A stretch of DNA of 47,272 nt from Euryarchaeota archaeon UBA23 (GTDB lineage Archaea; Thermoplasmatota; Poseidoniia; Poseidoniales; Thalassarchaeaceae), in assembly GCA_002498725.1 (NCBI GenBank), contig DAIJ01000023.1:1-47272 (forward strand). Direction: 5' to 3'. Position 1 is the first letter of the stretch, and each line of letters opens with the position of its first letter. The position numbers were made by a program, and so were the translations under genes. A model generated the notes under the pieces. The model worked only from the letters and a program-made list of their open reading frames with translations, had not been told where the DNA came from and ran no database searches. Positions 33,134 through 41,927 of the stretch are shown here, in pieces.

Positions 33134-33718
33134 ATGAGTGGGGTCTACGAGAGGGAATTACGAGCCGTTCTGGCCGGAGAGAAAAAAGGTGTATACGCAA
33201 TAACTAGATCGTGCACTGAAGTTGAAAGATCATTAGCACTCCAAGTCTGTGAGAGACCTTTCTTGGTAGTTAGAGCCCCAGGTAGTGGATCTGAGGGTAC
33301 CGGAGATATTCTAGCTTTACGTGGGGATATTTGTTTCCCTATAGAAGTGAAATCATCAAAGAAAGATAAAATATATCTTTCCGGAAGAACAAAAGATCAG
33401 TATGATGCATTAATGACAACTGGAGAAAGATGTGGGTTAATGACTTTGTATGCTTTTAGATTAAAAGGAGTGAGGGGGGATAGTTGGAGGATAATGAAAG
33501 TCCCTGTTAATGGATTAACAGGAAAGCTTCGAAGCTTATCCCGATCTATACCAAATGTCCCACTTACAAGAGGGGGAAAGCCATATCTAAATTGGCAGGA
33601 AGGTATGCCTTTACACCGATTCCTATCACTGATAAGTAGATCTGATGGAGCTAGATCTATTGACGCAAAAAATAATTTTGATAATGTATATACAGAGTTG
33701 ACAAAACTAAGCATTTAA
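33134..33718 (+). CDS. hjc: Archaeal Holliday-junction resolvase Hjc
   Basis: This endonuclease cleaves four-way DNA junctions during recombination and fork repair. The 194-residue product has the Hjc active-site series: an early Glu in YERELRAVL, the motif RAPGSGSEGTGDILAL (catalytic Asp in GD), and the strand CFPIEVKSSKKDKIYL (E-x-K). Classical Hjc proteins are about 120-140 residues; this one has a C-terminal extension of about 60 residues with basic patches (SRSIPNVPLTRGGKPYLNW). It is divergent from the RNase H-fold RuvC/YqgF-like gene. The start ATG at 33134 is the only good candidate. Confidence 0.85.
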   Translation: MSGVYERELRAVLAGEKKGVYAITRSCTEVERSLALQVCERPFLVVRAPGSGSEGTGDILALRGDICFPIEVKSSKKDKIYLSGRTKDQYDALMTTGERCGLMTLYAFRLKGVRGDSWRIMKVPVNGLTGKLRSLSRSIPNVPLTRGGKPYLNWQEGMPLHRFLSLISRSDGARSIDAKNNFDNVYTELTKLSI

Positions 33719-33725
33719 TGAAAAA

Positions 33726-33905
33726 TTAATTTCCATCGAGATCTTTCTCAATAATTTTAATTCTTTCATTAATATCAATTACTCCGGATGAAATCTCTGA
33801 AAGGGATGCTTGATTAAGTAATCTAGAAACTTTATCACTATCTCGTAATAATTGGTCTATTTTTCTTAATAGTCTTCGGAGTTCAATATCGCCCCCGCTT
33901 GTCAT
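33726..33905 (-). CDS. Small coiled-coil protein of unknown function
   Basis: From the ATG at 33903-33905 the frame gives 59 residues (MTSGGDIELRRLLRKIDQLL and onward), ending at 33726. The sequence is almost entirely alpha-helical with heptad-like Leu and Ile positions and balanced charges, such as RDSDKVSRLLNQASL and NERIKIIEKDL. A small helical protein or protein partner fits. It sits eight bases from the convergent hjc stop and is divergent from the S2P protease gene. The frame uses the whole gap between two real genes, which supports it. No family is recognised. Confidence 0.5.
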   Translation of the reverse strand: MTSGGDIELRRLLRKIDQLLRDSDKVSRLLNQASLSEISSGVIDINERIKIIEKDLDGN

Positions 33906-34000
33906 GTCCAAGTCCAGAGATAATTACTTCAAGTGACTTACGGAGGACTTTGGTCACATTCAATAAGAAGTGCGCTGGCCATATCAACGTGGAACGTGAG

Positions 34001-35524
34001 ATGGAAAGTGGTTCTGACTCAAATTGGTTGAGTTGGTTCATAATTACAGCGTTCTTTATTTGGATCGGATTGCAGGGTTGGGTTGAATTATGGATTATTG
34101 TAGCTATAGCCGCTTGGTACGTTGGTCTAGTTTATCTTGAAAGGATAGGGACTCTGGATAATTGGAATGCTACACGTGTTCTTGGAATAATTTTGATGAT
34201 TAGAACAGGGAAAGGCAAGGTTGCTTTGGAACAAATTTCGCGTCCAAGAAAGTTCTGGAGAATTTATGGTGAAATATCAATCTGGATATGTTTTATTGTA
34301 ATGTTAGGAGTTGTTCTTCTCCTATTTTTAGCTGCTATATCGACGGCATTATATCCATCCAATCAAGAAGTTCTTCCTGCTAGAGATATACTACTCATTC
34401 CTGGAGTAACTAGTTTTGTGCCATTTTGGTGGCCTTTTATTGCACTAATTATAGCTCTAGTGATTCACGAATATAGCCATGGAATCCAAGCACGAGCACA
34501 TGGAATGCAAATACGGTCATTCGGACTTTTACTAGCAGGAGCGATACCAGTAGGTGCATTTGCTGAACCAGAATACGATGAGATGTATATTGCTCCACGT
34601 CGTGAAAGAATGAGATTGTATGCTGCTGGACCTTCAATTAATCTTCTTTGTACATGGATTGTACTCATATTACTCAGTGCTACTGCAAGTGGTTTTGCTG
34701 TAGAGCATTCTGGAGTTCATGCGTCTGCAATTATTAAGGAAACAGGTGCTGAAGATGCAGGGTTGAAACCATATGAAACAATTACTCACATAGATGGAAT
34801 AATTGTTAATGATAGAGAAGCATTTCTAGATTTAATGGAAAATTATTCGGCTAATGATATAGCCATATTCTCAGTAATACCAAGGTCTGGTGATACTCAG
34901 AGTCAACCAAGAGATATTGAAGTAACATTCACAGATAAATGGGATTATTATATGGACATATGTATAGAAAATCCAGAATGCTCAGAAGAGGAATTTGAGA
35001 TTCAGTTGGAAAATATGAATATCGCAAAAGGCGATGCTTTTCTAGGAGTTAGTGGCCTTTCTGGAAATACGATTGCAGCAGAGAGATGGTCAATAATTTT
35101 CAGTGAAGAATACACCATAGGTGAAAAAACTGTTTGGATGATATTTGCACCTATTTTATCTATGGGGATTCCAATTTCTCTTGATGGACATACTATGGTA
35201 TTAGAGGAAAGAGCAATGTTAACAGCAGGAGATGGAATTATTGCATCTACAATTGGAACGGATGGAATGCTAGCTATTTTTGATTTATGGTTTTGGCTTT
35301 TATGGATAAATTTTCTTTTGGGATTTGCTAATCTCATACCAATGATACCATTTGATGGAGGTCACTTAGTCAAAGACGGAACTCACTCACTATTAAGACG
35401 TATAATGAGGAAATCAGATCCCATAAAAATAGAAAATTATTCCTCAATACTAAGTAGTTACTCTAGTTTACTTGTTTTATTGATATTAGCAATACCAATA
35501 ATTATACCAAGATTATACATTTAA
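34001..35524 (+). CDS. Site-2 protease family (M50) intramembrane metalloprotease with PDZ domain
   Basis: This 507-residue membrane metalloprotease has several predicted helices in the N-terminal 150 residues. The zinc site HEYSH (about 156-160) lies within IALVIHEYSHGIQARAHGM. The second site near the C-terminus is NLIPMIPFDGGH. Between them lies a PDZ-like domain (GAEDAGLKPYETITHIDGIIV, about residues 245-320). The layout is typical of S2P/RseP-type proteases, which cut transmembrane segments of signalling proteins. The upstream frame back to 33899 is poorly supported, so the ATG at 34001 is used. The substrate is unknown. Signal peptidase I is encoded on the opposite strand just after it. 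Confidence 0.88.
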   Translation: MESGSDSNWLSWFIITAFFIWIGLQGWVELWIIVAIAAWYVGLVYLERIGTLDNWNATRVLGIILMIRTGKGKVALEQISRPRKFWRIYGEISIWICFIVMLGVVLLLFLAAISTALYPSNQEVLPARDILLIPGVTSFVPFWWPFIALIIALVIHEYSHGIQARAHGMQIRSFGLLLAGAIPVGAFAEPEYDEMYIAPRRERMRLYAAGPSINLLCTWIVLILLSATASGFAVEHSGVHASAIIKETGAEDAGLKPYETITHIDGIIVNDREAFLDLMENYSANDIAIFSVIPRSGDTQSQPRDIEVTFTDKWDYYMDICIENPECSEEEFEIQLENMNIAKGDAFLGVSGLSGNTIAAERWSIIFSEEYTIGEKTVWMIFAPILSMGIPISLDGHTMVLEERAMLTAGDGIIASTIGTDGMLAIFDLWFWLLWINFLLGFANLIPMIPFDGGHLVKDGTHSLLRRIMRKSDPIKIENYSSILSSYSSLLVLLILAIPIIIPRLYI

Positions 35525-35545
35525 AAAAATATTATTTGAATTAGT

Positions 35546-36346
35546 TCATTCTTCTTCCGATCCCTTCAAATATGCTGATTTTACTCTATCATTGACCATT
35601 TCAAACAATACTGGAATAGCAATTATTGACGCCACAAGAAGACCAAGACTACTCCAAGAAGAAGGAGGAACCTGTCCTGAAGTACCTGAGGCAGATAGTT
35701 TGACTGCTCCAATCCAGGGTATCTCCATTGATGCAACTCCTATGACCCATTCTTCCTTTATTGGTTGAACCATATTTCCATTTTCGTCCTTGAGACTTAT
35801 TTGATCATACTGACAACCATTACTCCATTTATTGTCACCGGTTGTAATATAACCTCCATGTTCTGGAACCCATTCTTCTATACGCAAATTATTCGAACCA
35901 TGGAAACATGGGTAATCTAGTTCTATTGTAATTGATTCAGCACCTAAGATTTCAGTCCCAGGCACATCCCAACCTCCTCCTTCATTAGGAATGACCTTCA
36001 ACAAAGCACGATGAATAACCGGAGTATCAGTGCCTCCATTCTTTCGAAAAATAATTACATCACCAGGCATACCATGGCTCTCATATCCTTCATTCTCTCC
36101 TCCTACTTCGGTTGCTTCTGCAAAAGTAATAATGTTCACTCTATCAGGATCCATGACTAATACCAAGTCACCAGGATCTATCACACCTAAAGATCCAGAT
36201 TCACGGTCATGCATCATAGATCCAGACTCTACAACTACCATTGGGGGATACGATCCTGTAGAAATACTCATAGAACCAAGTAATAATACAACAAGACCTA
36301 TAGCAAGACATACTTCTCTCTTAATTAACTGGATTTGCATATTCAA
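35546..36346 (-). CDS. Type I signal peptidase, archaeal/ER Sec11 type
   Basis: This 266-residue membrane protease removes signal peptides after export. An N-terminal helix (about 13-32) is followed by the catalytic Ser in VVVESGSMMHD (Ser43). Box C/D-like segments follow: PGDVIIFRKNG and TPVIHRALL, with the His112 that replaces Lys in archaeal and ER enzymes, then YITTGDNKWSNGCQYDQ with the conserved Asp. A C-terminal second helix (SLGLLVASIIAIPVLFEMV) is present. Length is greater than Sec11 because of loop insertions. It starts in a 4-base overlap with the upstream membrane protein gene (36343-36346), so the two are translationally coupled. Confidence 0.9.
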   Translation of the reverse strand: MNMQIQLIKREVCLAIGLVVLLLGSMSISTGSYPPMVVVESGSMMHDRESGSLGVIDPGDLVLVMDPDRVNIITFAEATEVGGENEGYESHGMPGDVIIFRKNGGTDTPVIHRALLKVIPNEGGGWDVPGTEILGAESITIELDYPCFHGSNNLRIEEWVPEHGGYITTGDNKWSNGCQYDQISLKDENGNMVQPIKEEWVIGVASMEIPWIGAVKLSASGTSGQVPPSSWSSLGLLVASIIAIPVLFEMVNDRVKSAYLKGSEEE

Positions 36347-37197
36347 TCATCATCCAGAGAAATAGTTATCTCACTAGCAGGAGATGTGAGATAAACAAGA
36401 GTAAGTGTTGCTGCTGTAAGAATTACACTAACACCATCAAAGTGAGGAGACTGCATGTGGATTGATGATTCACCAGATATCCACAAAGAAAGATCGATTG
36501 TGAATTCTCTAGGGCCTCCATCCTTAGCAGCAAGTCCGAAAAACATATTCCATAGCAGAATTAAACTTGAAATTAAACTACCAATAAATATGATTCGATT
36601 GACCTCCGGTTCACGAAGTTTATTGGCTTTAGGGAGTATACGTGAAATCCTAGAGTCTCGAGTATTCATCCAAACAGAAAAATATGATCTGTTAGATTTG
36701 ATTTTAGATTTGCCAATTTCAATATTACTTGATTCAAATTCTACTCCAGATTGATCTGTAGTAACCTTAACTTTACGTAAAGAAGTAGGGATTTTAATAT
36801 CCATATCTAAATAAAATTCTACTAGCCGACGTTGGTAAGCAATACCAAGCATTGATGCTGCTTCTTCGGCTTCTCTTCTTCTTCTCATCACCTCTGGTCT
36901 TGATTCAAGAATTAGTATATTACGAAGTACATTTGATTGGGACTGATAAACAAAGAATTCTGGCACAATCCAGAATGCAACTGAACCTCCTATAATCAGA
37001 GAAGCCCATGACAAAGGAACTAATTCGGACTTTGAAGGGTCTGCTGTTCCATCTAATATGAATAGAAAAATAATCCCCCACAAGGTTGCAGCTGTGGCAA
37101 TTATCGTTGCCATTGTTATTATCTGAAAATGTTGGTCACTTTTTGATGACCACCAGGAACGAAAAGGTCGCGCAATAGCCTTGCTTAGTCTTGACAT
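36343..37197 (-). CDS. Four-helix membrane protein coupled to signal peptidase
   Basis: This 284-residue membrane protein is not recognised as a family. It has two N-terminal helices (MATIIATAATLWGIIFLFIL and LSWASLIIGGSVAFWIVPEFFV), a middle cytoplasmic region with a basic/Glu helix (PEVMRRRREAEEAASML), and two C-terminal helices (IIFIGSLISSLILLWNMFFGL and GVSVILTAATLTLVYL). It overlaps the signal peptidase gene by four bases, so the pair is co-translated. It may help or regulate the peptidase, but no motif supports this beyond gene order. Confidence 0.55.
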   Translation of the reverse strand: MSRLSKAIARPFRSWWSSKSDQHFQIITMATIIATAATLWGIIFLFILDGTADPSKSELVPLSWASLIIGGSVAFWIVPEFFVYQSQSNVLRNILILESRPEVMRRRREAEEAASMLGIAYQRRLVEFYLDMDIKIPTSLRKVKVTTDQSGVEFESSNIEIGKSKIKSNRSYFSVWMNTRDSRISRILPKANKLREPEVNRIIFIGSLISSLILLWNMFFGLAAKDGGPREFTIDLSLWISGESSIHMQSPHFDGVSVILTAATLTLVYLTSPASEITISLDDD

Positions 37198-37286
37198 GAT
37201 ACATACTGGCGCGGAACTTCTGAGATAAGTTCCTTACTACCTGCTGTTCCAATGACTTGATTTGTGAAAGTTGACCTCGGATAATC

Positions 37287-38312
37287 ATGAGGAACCAGTT
37301 ACTGATTGTGATCGTTTCTATATCTCTCTTGTTTTCAGGTTGCATTTCAAGTGAATCAGAACCTCTAGATCCATTTGGGGATAATGATGGAGATGGGCTG
37401 CCTAACTCATGGGAAGAGGAACATGGATTAGATCCATTAAATTCATCTGATGGAATTACTTGTCAAGGATTAGCGAAGTTCTGTTTAAGAACATATGATA
37501 ATCACACTTATCCAGAAACACATAATTCATTTTCTACTGTTGAAGATGATGTTTGGATGGCACAAAACCATTACACCTCTCTTGAGGCACAATGGAATGG
37601 GGGTATTCGCGCATTTATGATTGATATTCATCATCTTTCTAAGCAAGATACGGATCCTGAAGATGTTAGATTCTGTCATGGAGACCCAGACTCAACACTA
37701 TTCTATCCTTGCATCTATTCAGAGGTTGATGCCTTTGCTTGGATGAGACAATTGAGTTCACTAATGAATAACAGCAGCGGTGATGTGGTAACTCTGTTGA
37801 TTGAAAACTATGTACCGGGAGAACATGTAGAATATTTATTCAATATTACTGGAATGATAGATCGCGCATATATTCATGCAGTTGGGGAAGAATGGCCTTT
37901 GTTAGGAGAAATGATATTACAGGGGAAAGACCTAGTTGTTTTCTGGGATTATTCTGATGATTCTAGATACCCATGGCTTCATCATGCATGGACTCATTCA
38001 TGGGACACCCCATATGGTGAAGAAGAGGAAAGTCAGATGTCTTGTAGAGTTGGTAGAGGTAGTGGAAATGAGGAAGCATGGCACATGAATAACTGGCTTA
38101 GTAGCATTTATGGATTCGCAGATCCAATTAGAGCTGGGACTGTGAATGATTATGACACACTACTTGAACGTGCTATTGAATGCTGGGAAAAAGTTGAGGA
38201 TCGTCCCACCTTCATTGCTGTCGACTTTTGGGAAGATGGAGAAATTGTTAATGTTACTAAAACACTCAATCAAATGGATCACTGGACTGATGAAATACCC
38301 CCTCATCCTTGA
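37287..38312 (+). CDS. Lipoprotein with PLC-like phosphodiesterase (PI-PLC X-type) domain
   Basis: This 341-residue exported lipoprotein has a signal peptide ending in LLFSGC (lipidated Cys about 19). A short calcium-type repeat follows (DNDGDGLPNSWEEEHGLDP, residues 32-50), and then a TIM-barrel phosphodiesterase-like domain. The latter shows PETHNSFS with the first catalytic His (about 79), the helix segment GIRAFMIDIHH, and CHGD with the second His (about 131), as in PI-PLC X-domain enzymes. These enzymes split glycerophospholipid or inositol phosphodiester bonds. Archaea have ether lipids, so the substrate may be an archaeal lipid headgroup, an anchored protein or exogenous material. The gene stands alone and is divergent from the 36343-37197 gene. 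Confidence 0.72.
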   Translation: MRNQLLIVIVSISLLFSGCISSESEPLDPFGDNDGDGLPNSWEEEHGLDPLNSSDGITCQGLAKFCLRTYDNHTYPETHNSFSTVEDDVWMAQNHYTSLEAQWNGGIRAFMIDIHHLSKQDTDPEDVRFCHGDPDSTLFYPCIYSEVDAFAWMRQLSSLMNNSSGDVVTLLIENYVPGEHVEYLFNITGMIDRAYIHAVGEEWPLLGEMILQGKDLVVFWDYSDDSRYPWLHHAWTHSWDTPYGEEEESQMSCRVGRGSGNEEAWHMNNWLSSIYGFADPIRAGTVNDYDTLLERAIECWEKVEDRPTFIAVDFWEDGEIVNVTKTLNQMDHWTDEIPPHP

Positions 38313-38351
38313 CCAATCTATTCATCATATAGTGAGTTCGCCAATAGAACA

Positions 38352-41345
38352 ATGGCAGAGGATGCGCTTTCATTACTACACCCTCGTGTTAGGGAATTGG
38401 TCCACAATTTGGATTGGGCACTTACACCAATTCAAAACGCATCAATTTCCAATATCATATCTGGATCGGATCACATTCTAGTTGCCCCCACAGGTAGTGG
38501 TAAAACTGAGGCGGCGATTTTGCCAATTGTTTCAAGAGCCCTTACTGAAAAATGGGAGGGACTATCAATACTATACATAACCCCCCTTAGAGCACTAAAT
38601 AGAGATATAGATAGAAGATTAGAAGAATTGCTTAAGCCTCTAGATTTAACTGTTGGATTACGACATGGAGATACTTCTCAAAAAGAAAGAAGTAAGCAAA
38701 GTAAAAATCCACCAAACTTACTAGTTACAACTCCAGAAACAACTCAGATAATGCTACTCGGTAGTCGATTAAGAGAACATCTATCTGGTGTTAAAGTAGT
38801 CATATTGGATGAGGTTCATGATATGGCAGCCTCTGAAAGAGGAGCACAATTGCTGGTGGGATTAGAAAGGATTTCTGCACTTAATAATAACCAATCATTT
38901 CAAAGAATTGGGCTATCAGCAACTATTGGGAATCCAAAAGATGTTGCTAACTGGATGTCAAAAAATGCAACTCCTATATATGGCCCAGCCCCAAGAAAAA
39001 GTCAGATAATAGTTCATAGAGAAAAACCAATTGTAGAAGATGAATTACTTGCTGGAGAATGGGTTATTTCGCCAAAGACAATCGCGGCTTTTCGTTATCT
39101 TGCTAATTGTCTAATGAAAGATCATCCATCACTTGTATTTGTTAACTCTAGATCCACGGCTGAAACTGTTGCACAGAGACTAATATCAATAGTTCCAGAG
39201 TTGAATTTAGGCGTCCATCACGGTAGTCTAGCTGCAGAAACTAGACGTGAAATGGAAGAATCTCTTAGAAAAGGACAATTTCATGGATTGATATGTACTT
39301 CTAGTCTTGAATTAGGAATTGATATTGGAACAATAAAAAGAGTACATCAACTGAATAGTCCTCGCGCTGTAGACAGTCTATTACAACGGGTTGGGCGAGC
39401 CGAACATCATCTTGGAGGCACGGGAAGAGGTAATATTCTCGCATGGGAGATTGATGATATTGCTGAAAGTGCAGTGATCGCAAGAAAGGCAATAGCAGGT
39501 GAATTGGAAGATATTGAATGGAGGAATAATCCTAGTATAGTTGCTGCAAATCAACTATTACAAATGGCTTCTGAAAGGAGTGTTGTTTCAATAAATCAGG
39601 CTACAGAGATTCTAACTAATACTACAATATTTCAAAGATGGACGAAAGAAGATACTATTGCTTTACTAAAAATTCTTAATGATAGATGGATGCTAAGACT
39701 CGTCGATAAACCTGAAGATTCGGATCCTACATTATGGCATCCTAAAATATGGGAAAATACCGCAAAAAAGGCGAATAAAGAGGGAGCAAGTGTGCCTCTA
39801 GAAAGACCTTCTTGGGAACTAGATCACGATGAAGATGTAAAGAAAAGATGGTTACGAGAAATGCTTCCTCATATTGAAAAAAATATCAAACAAGGATGGT
39901 TTTCTCCTGCTGGTAGGCTTGGTAGAAATAGAACTGAACATATTTCTATGATTCCAGATGAAAACGCATACAGAGTACGTGATGCAGTAACCAGAAGAAG
40001 TCTTGGAAAAGTTGACGAAGCATTTGTTCTATCTCTAAATAACTCTGGAGAGGATGACTCTGGTAGACCGCGTATATTTGTAATGGCAGGAAGAACATGG
40101 ATGATAGTGGATGCAGATCCTGAAAAAAATGAATTATTGGTTTCTCCAATTAAAGACACTGGTGAGGCCCCTGTGTGGTCTGGGGAATTGCCACCAATTT
40201 CGCTTGATATAGCTCTTGAAGTAGGAAAATTACGAAGAACTGTAGCCTCTACTTTTAGCGACATTAGCTCTGATCCAGAAGATATCCCTCTTGATCAATA
40301 CCCCTTATCTGAAGTTGCAAGAAACGATCTAGTTTCAACAATTGTTGAGCATCTTGATGCAACTCAATTCGTACCAACTGATACTGTCCTGACAATAGAG
40401 AATAGAGAAAGAACCATTGTGCTCAATACATGTCGTGGTAGTCGTATAAATGAGACTCTCGCCCACTTTATCCAAGCAATGGGTTCTATGAAAGAAGGGA
40501 AAATGGGTACTACTCTTGTCGATCCATATAGGATTGCTTTTCAAATCCCAGGAACAAATGTCGAACATATAATTGAATGGTTAAATGAAACATCACCCGA
40601 GGCGCTTGAATCAATATTACGTATGACAATACCAAACGGAAGAGCATTGAGATGGAGGCTTGTTCAAGTTGCAAGGAAAATGGGAGTACTACAAAAAGGG
40701 ACAGATCCTAGGAAAGTGAATATTTCCGGCCTAATTCAAAGATATAGAGGGACTCCTATTGTAGAGGAATCATTATCAAAACTATTCAATGAAAGAATGG
40801 ATATTGAAAGAACTATGCATTTGATTAGAGAAATCAGAAATGGTGATGTTCAAATCCATCATACAGCAAGTGGACCTCTTGGATTATCACCTAAGAGTGA
40901 ACGAGATTTACTACTACCAGCATGGTCTGATAAGCAATTACGTGAACGGTTAGAAACTAGACTTCTGGCTGAAAGAGCAGTTTTAATTTGTCTTAATTGT
41001 GGAGATAAATCAAGAATTAGGGTTGGGAGAATGAAGGATCGAATAGATCCCTGTCCTTCTTGCAATGGAACAATGCGTGCTTGCGCACCAGAAAGAATGG
41101 AGAGTATGCTTGTAGAATGGATTCAAAGTAATGACCCAAAGGATAATGCACGTATGAAAAAGAACGCTGAACTAATTAGAACACATGGACATGATGCTAT
41201 TTTGGCAATGATGGCCAGAGGAGTGGCAGAGGGTACGGCGACTAAATTGTTGAGAGGATACACAAGAGGTAATCGTGTCGAACTATTACGTTCAATACAC
41301 AATGCTGAACTACAATATGCTAGAACTAGAAGATATTGGTCTTAG
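38352..41345 (+). CDS. Lhr-family superfamily 2 DNA/RNA helicase
   Basis: This 997-residue ATP-dependent helicase of the Lhr (large helicase-related) type acts in DNA repair. The N-terminal RecA pair has Q motif LTPIQNASISN, Walker A APTGSGKTEAAILP (about 45-58), Walker B DEVHD, motif III LSATIG, and motif VI LLQRVGRAEHHLGGTGRG. An Lhr-type winged helix and a C-terminal region follow. A zinc knuckle CLNCGDKSRIRVGR..CPSCNG is near residues 880-920. Length and order match archaeal Lhr-core proteins with a C-terminal zinc element. The ATG at 38352 is 39 bases after the PLC-like gene stop. The UPF0200-like kinase gene starts about 36 bases after its stop. Confidence 0.88.
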   Translation: MAEDALSLLHPRVRELVHNLDWALTPIQNASISNIISGSDHILVAPTGSGKTEAAILPIVSRALTEKWEGLSILYITPLRALNRDIDRRLEELLKPLDLTVGLRHGDTSQKERSKQSKNPPNLLVTTPETTQIMLLGSRLREHLSGVKVVILDEVHDMAASERGAQLLVGLERISALNNNQSFQRIGLSATIGNPKDVANWMSKNATPIYGPAPRKSQIIVHREKPIVEDELLAGEWVISPKTIAAFRYLANCLMKDHPSLVFVNSRSTAETVAQRLISIVPELNLGVHHGSLAAETRREMEESLRKGQFHGLICTSSLELGIDIGTIKRVHQLNSPRAVDSLLQRVGRAEHHLGGTGRGNILAWEIDDIAESAVIARKAIAGELEDIEWRNNPSIVAANQLLQMASERSVVSINQATEILTNTTIFQRWTKEDTIALLKILNDRWMLRLVDKPEDSDPTLWHPKIWENTAKKANKEGASVPLERPSWELDHDEDVKKRWLREMLPHIEKNIKQGWFSPAGRLGRNRTEHISMIPDENAYRVRDAVTRRSLGKVDEAFVLSLNNSGEDDSGRPRIFVMAGRTWMIVDADPEKNELLVSPIKDTGEAPVWSGELPPISLDIALEVGKLRRTVASTFSDISSDPEDIPLDQYPLSEVARNDLVSTIVEHLDATQFVPTDTVLTIENRERTIVLNTCRGSRINETLAHFIQAMGSMKEGKMGTTLVDPYRIAFQIPGTNVEHIIEWLNETSPEALESILRMTIPNGRALRWRLVQVARKMGVLQKGTDPRKVNISGLIQRYRGTPIVEESLSKLFNERMDIERTMHLIREIRNGDVQIHHTASGPLGLSPKSERDLLLPAWSDKQLRERLETRLLAERAVLICLNCGDKSRIRVGRMKDRIDPCPSCNGTMRACAPERMESMLVEWIQSNDPKDNARMKKNAELIRTHGHDAILAMMARGVAEGTATKLLRGYTRGNRVELLRSIHNAELQYARTRRYWS

Positions 41346-41381
41346 GCAACCAATATGGAGGGCCTACTGGCAGAAGGTATC

Positions 41382-41927
41382 ATGTTGATCGGACTGACTG
41401 GTAGGAATGCCTCAGGAAAATCAACAGTAGTTTCTTGGTTTGAAGAAAAGGGACTTGTTACAGAATCGTGTTCAGATTCAATTCGAGAATATTTACGAGA
41501 AGAAGGAATTAATGAATCAAGAGAATCACTAATAGAAGGAGGTCGTGAACTACGCCGTAAAGGAGGATCTGGTATCCTAGCATCAATGCTGCTTGAACGT
41601 CTAGATGGAAAAGATGCAGTAATTGATTCTATTCGAACTCCAGGAGAAGTTGAGGCTCTAAGATCTCGTAGCGATTTTGTATTAATTGAAGTTAAGGCTA
41701 GTATGGATGCAAGGTGGGAAAGAGCAAAATTGAGAGCGCGAATTGGAGATTCTATAGATCGTCAAACATTCTTCTCTCAAGAAGAATTAGAAATTAAAGC
41801 AAAAGATGAAGCGGGACAAGCTCTTGATGCAACAGCCGCTTTGGCAGATTTAGTATTGATTAATGATGGCAGTATAGATGAATTAAATTCAGATCTTGAA
41901 GAACTTTACAAAATGCTTAATTATTAA
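41382..41927 (+). CDS. P-loop kinase, UPF0200 / dephospho-CoA-kinase-like
   Basis: The ATG at 41382 gives 181 residues beginning MLIGLTGRNASGKSTVVSWF. Walker A is GRNASGKS. The following helix and CSDSIREYLREEG resemble the lid and substrate region of archaeal UPF0200 proteins and of dephospho-CoA kinases. The last third is Asp/Glu-rich (DLVLINDGSIDELNSDLEEL). It could phosphorylate a nucleotide or nucleoside. The convergent overlap of four bases with a dCMP deaminase gene hints at deoxynucleotide metabolism, but convergent pairs need not be functionally linked. An upstream ATG at 41355 is possible; AGAAGG before 41382 favours the shorter form. Confidence 0.6.
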   Translation: MLIGLTGRNASGKSTVVSWFEEKGLVTESCSDSIREYLREEGINESRESLIEGGRELRRKGGSGILASMLLERLDGKDAVIDSIRTPGEVEALRSRSDFVLIEVKASMDARWERAKLRARIGDSIDRQTFFSQEELEIKAKDEAGQALDATAALADLVLINDGSIDELNSDLEELYKMLNY

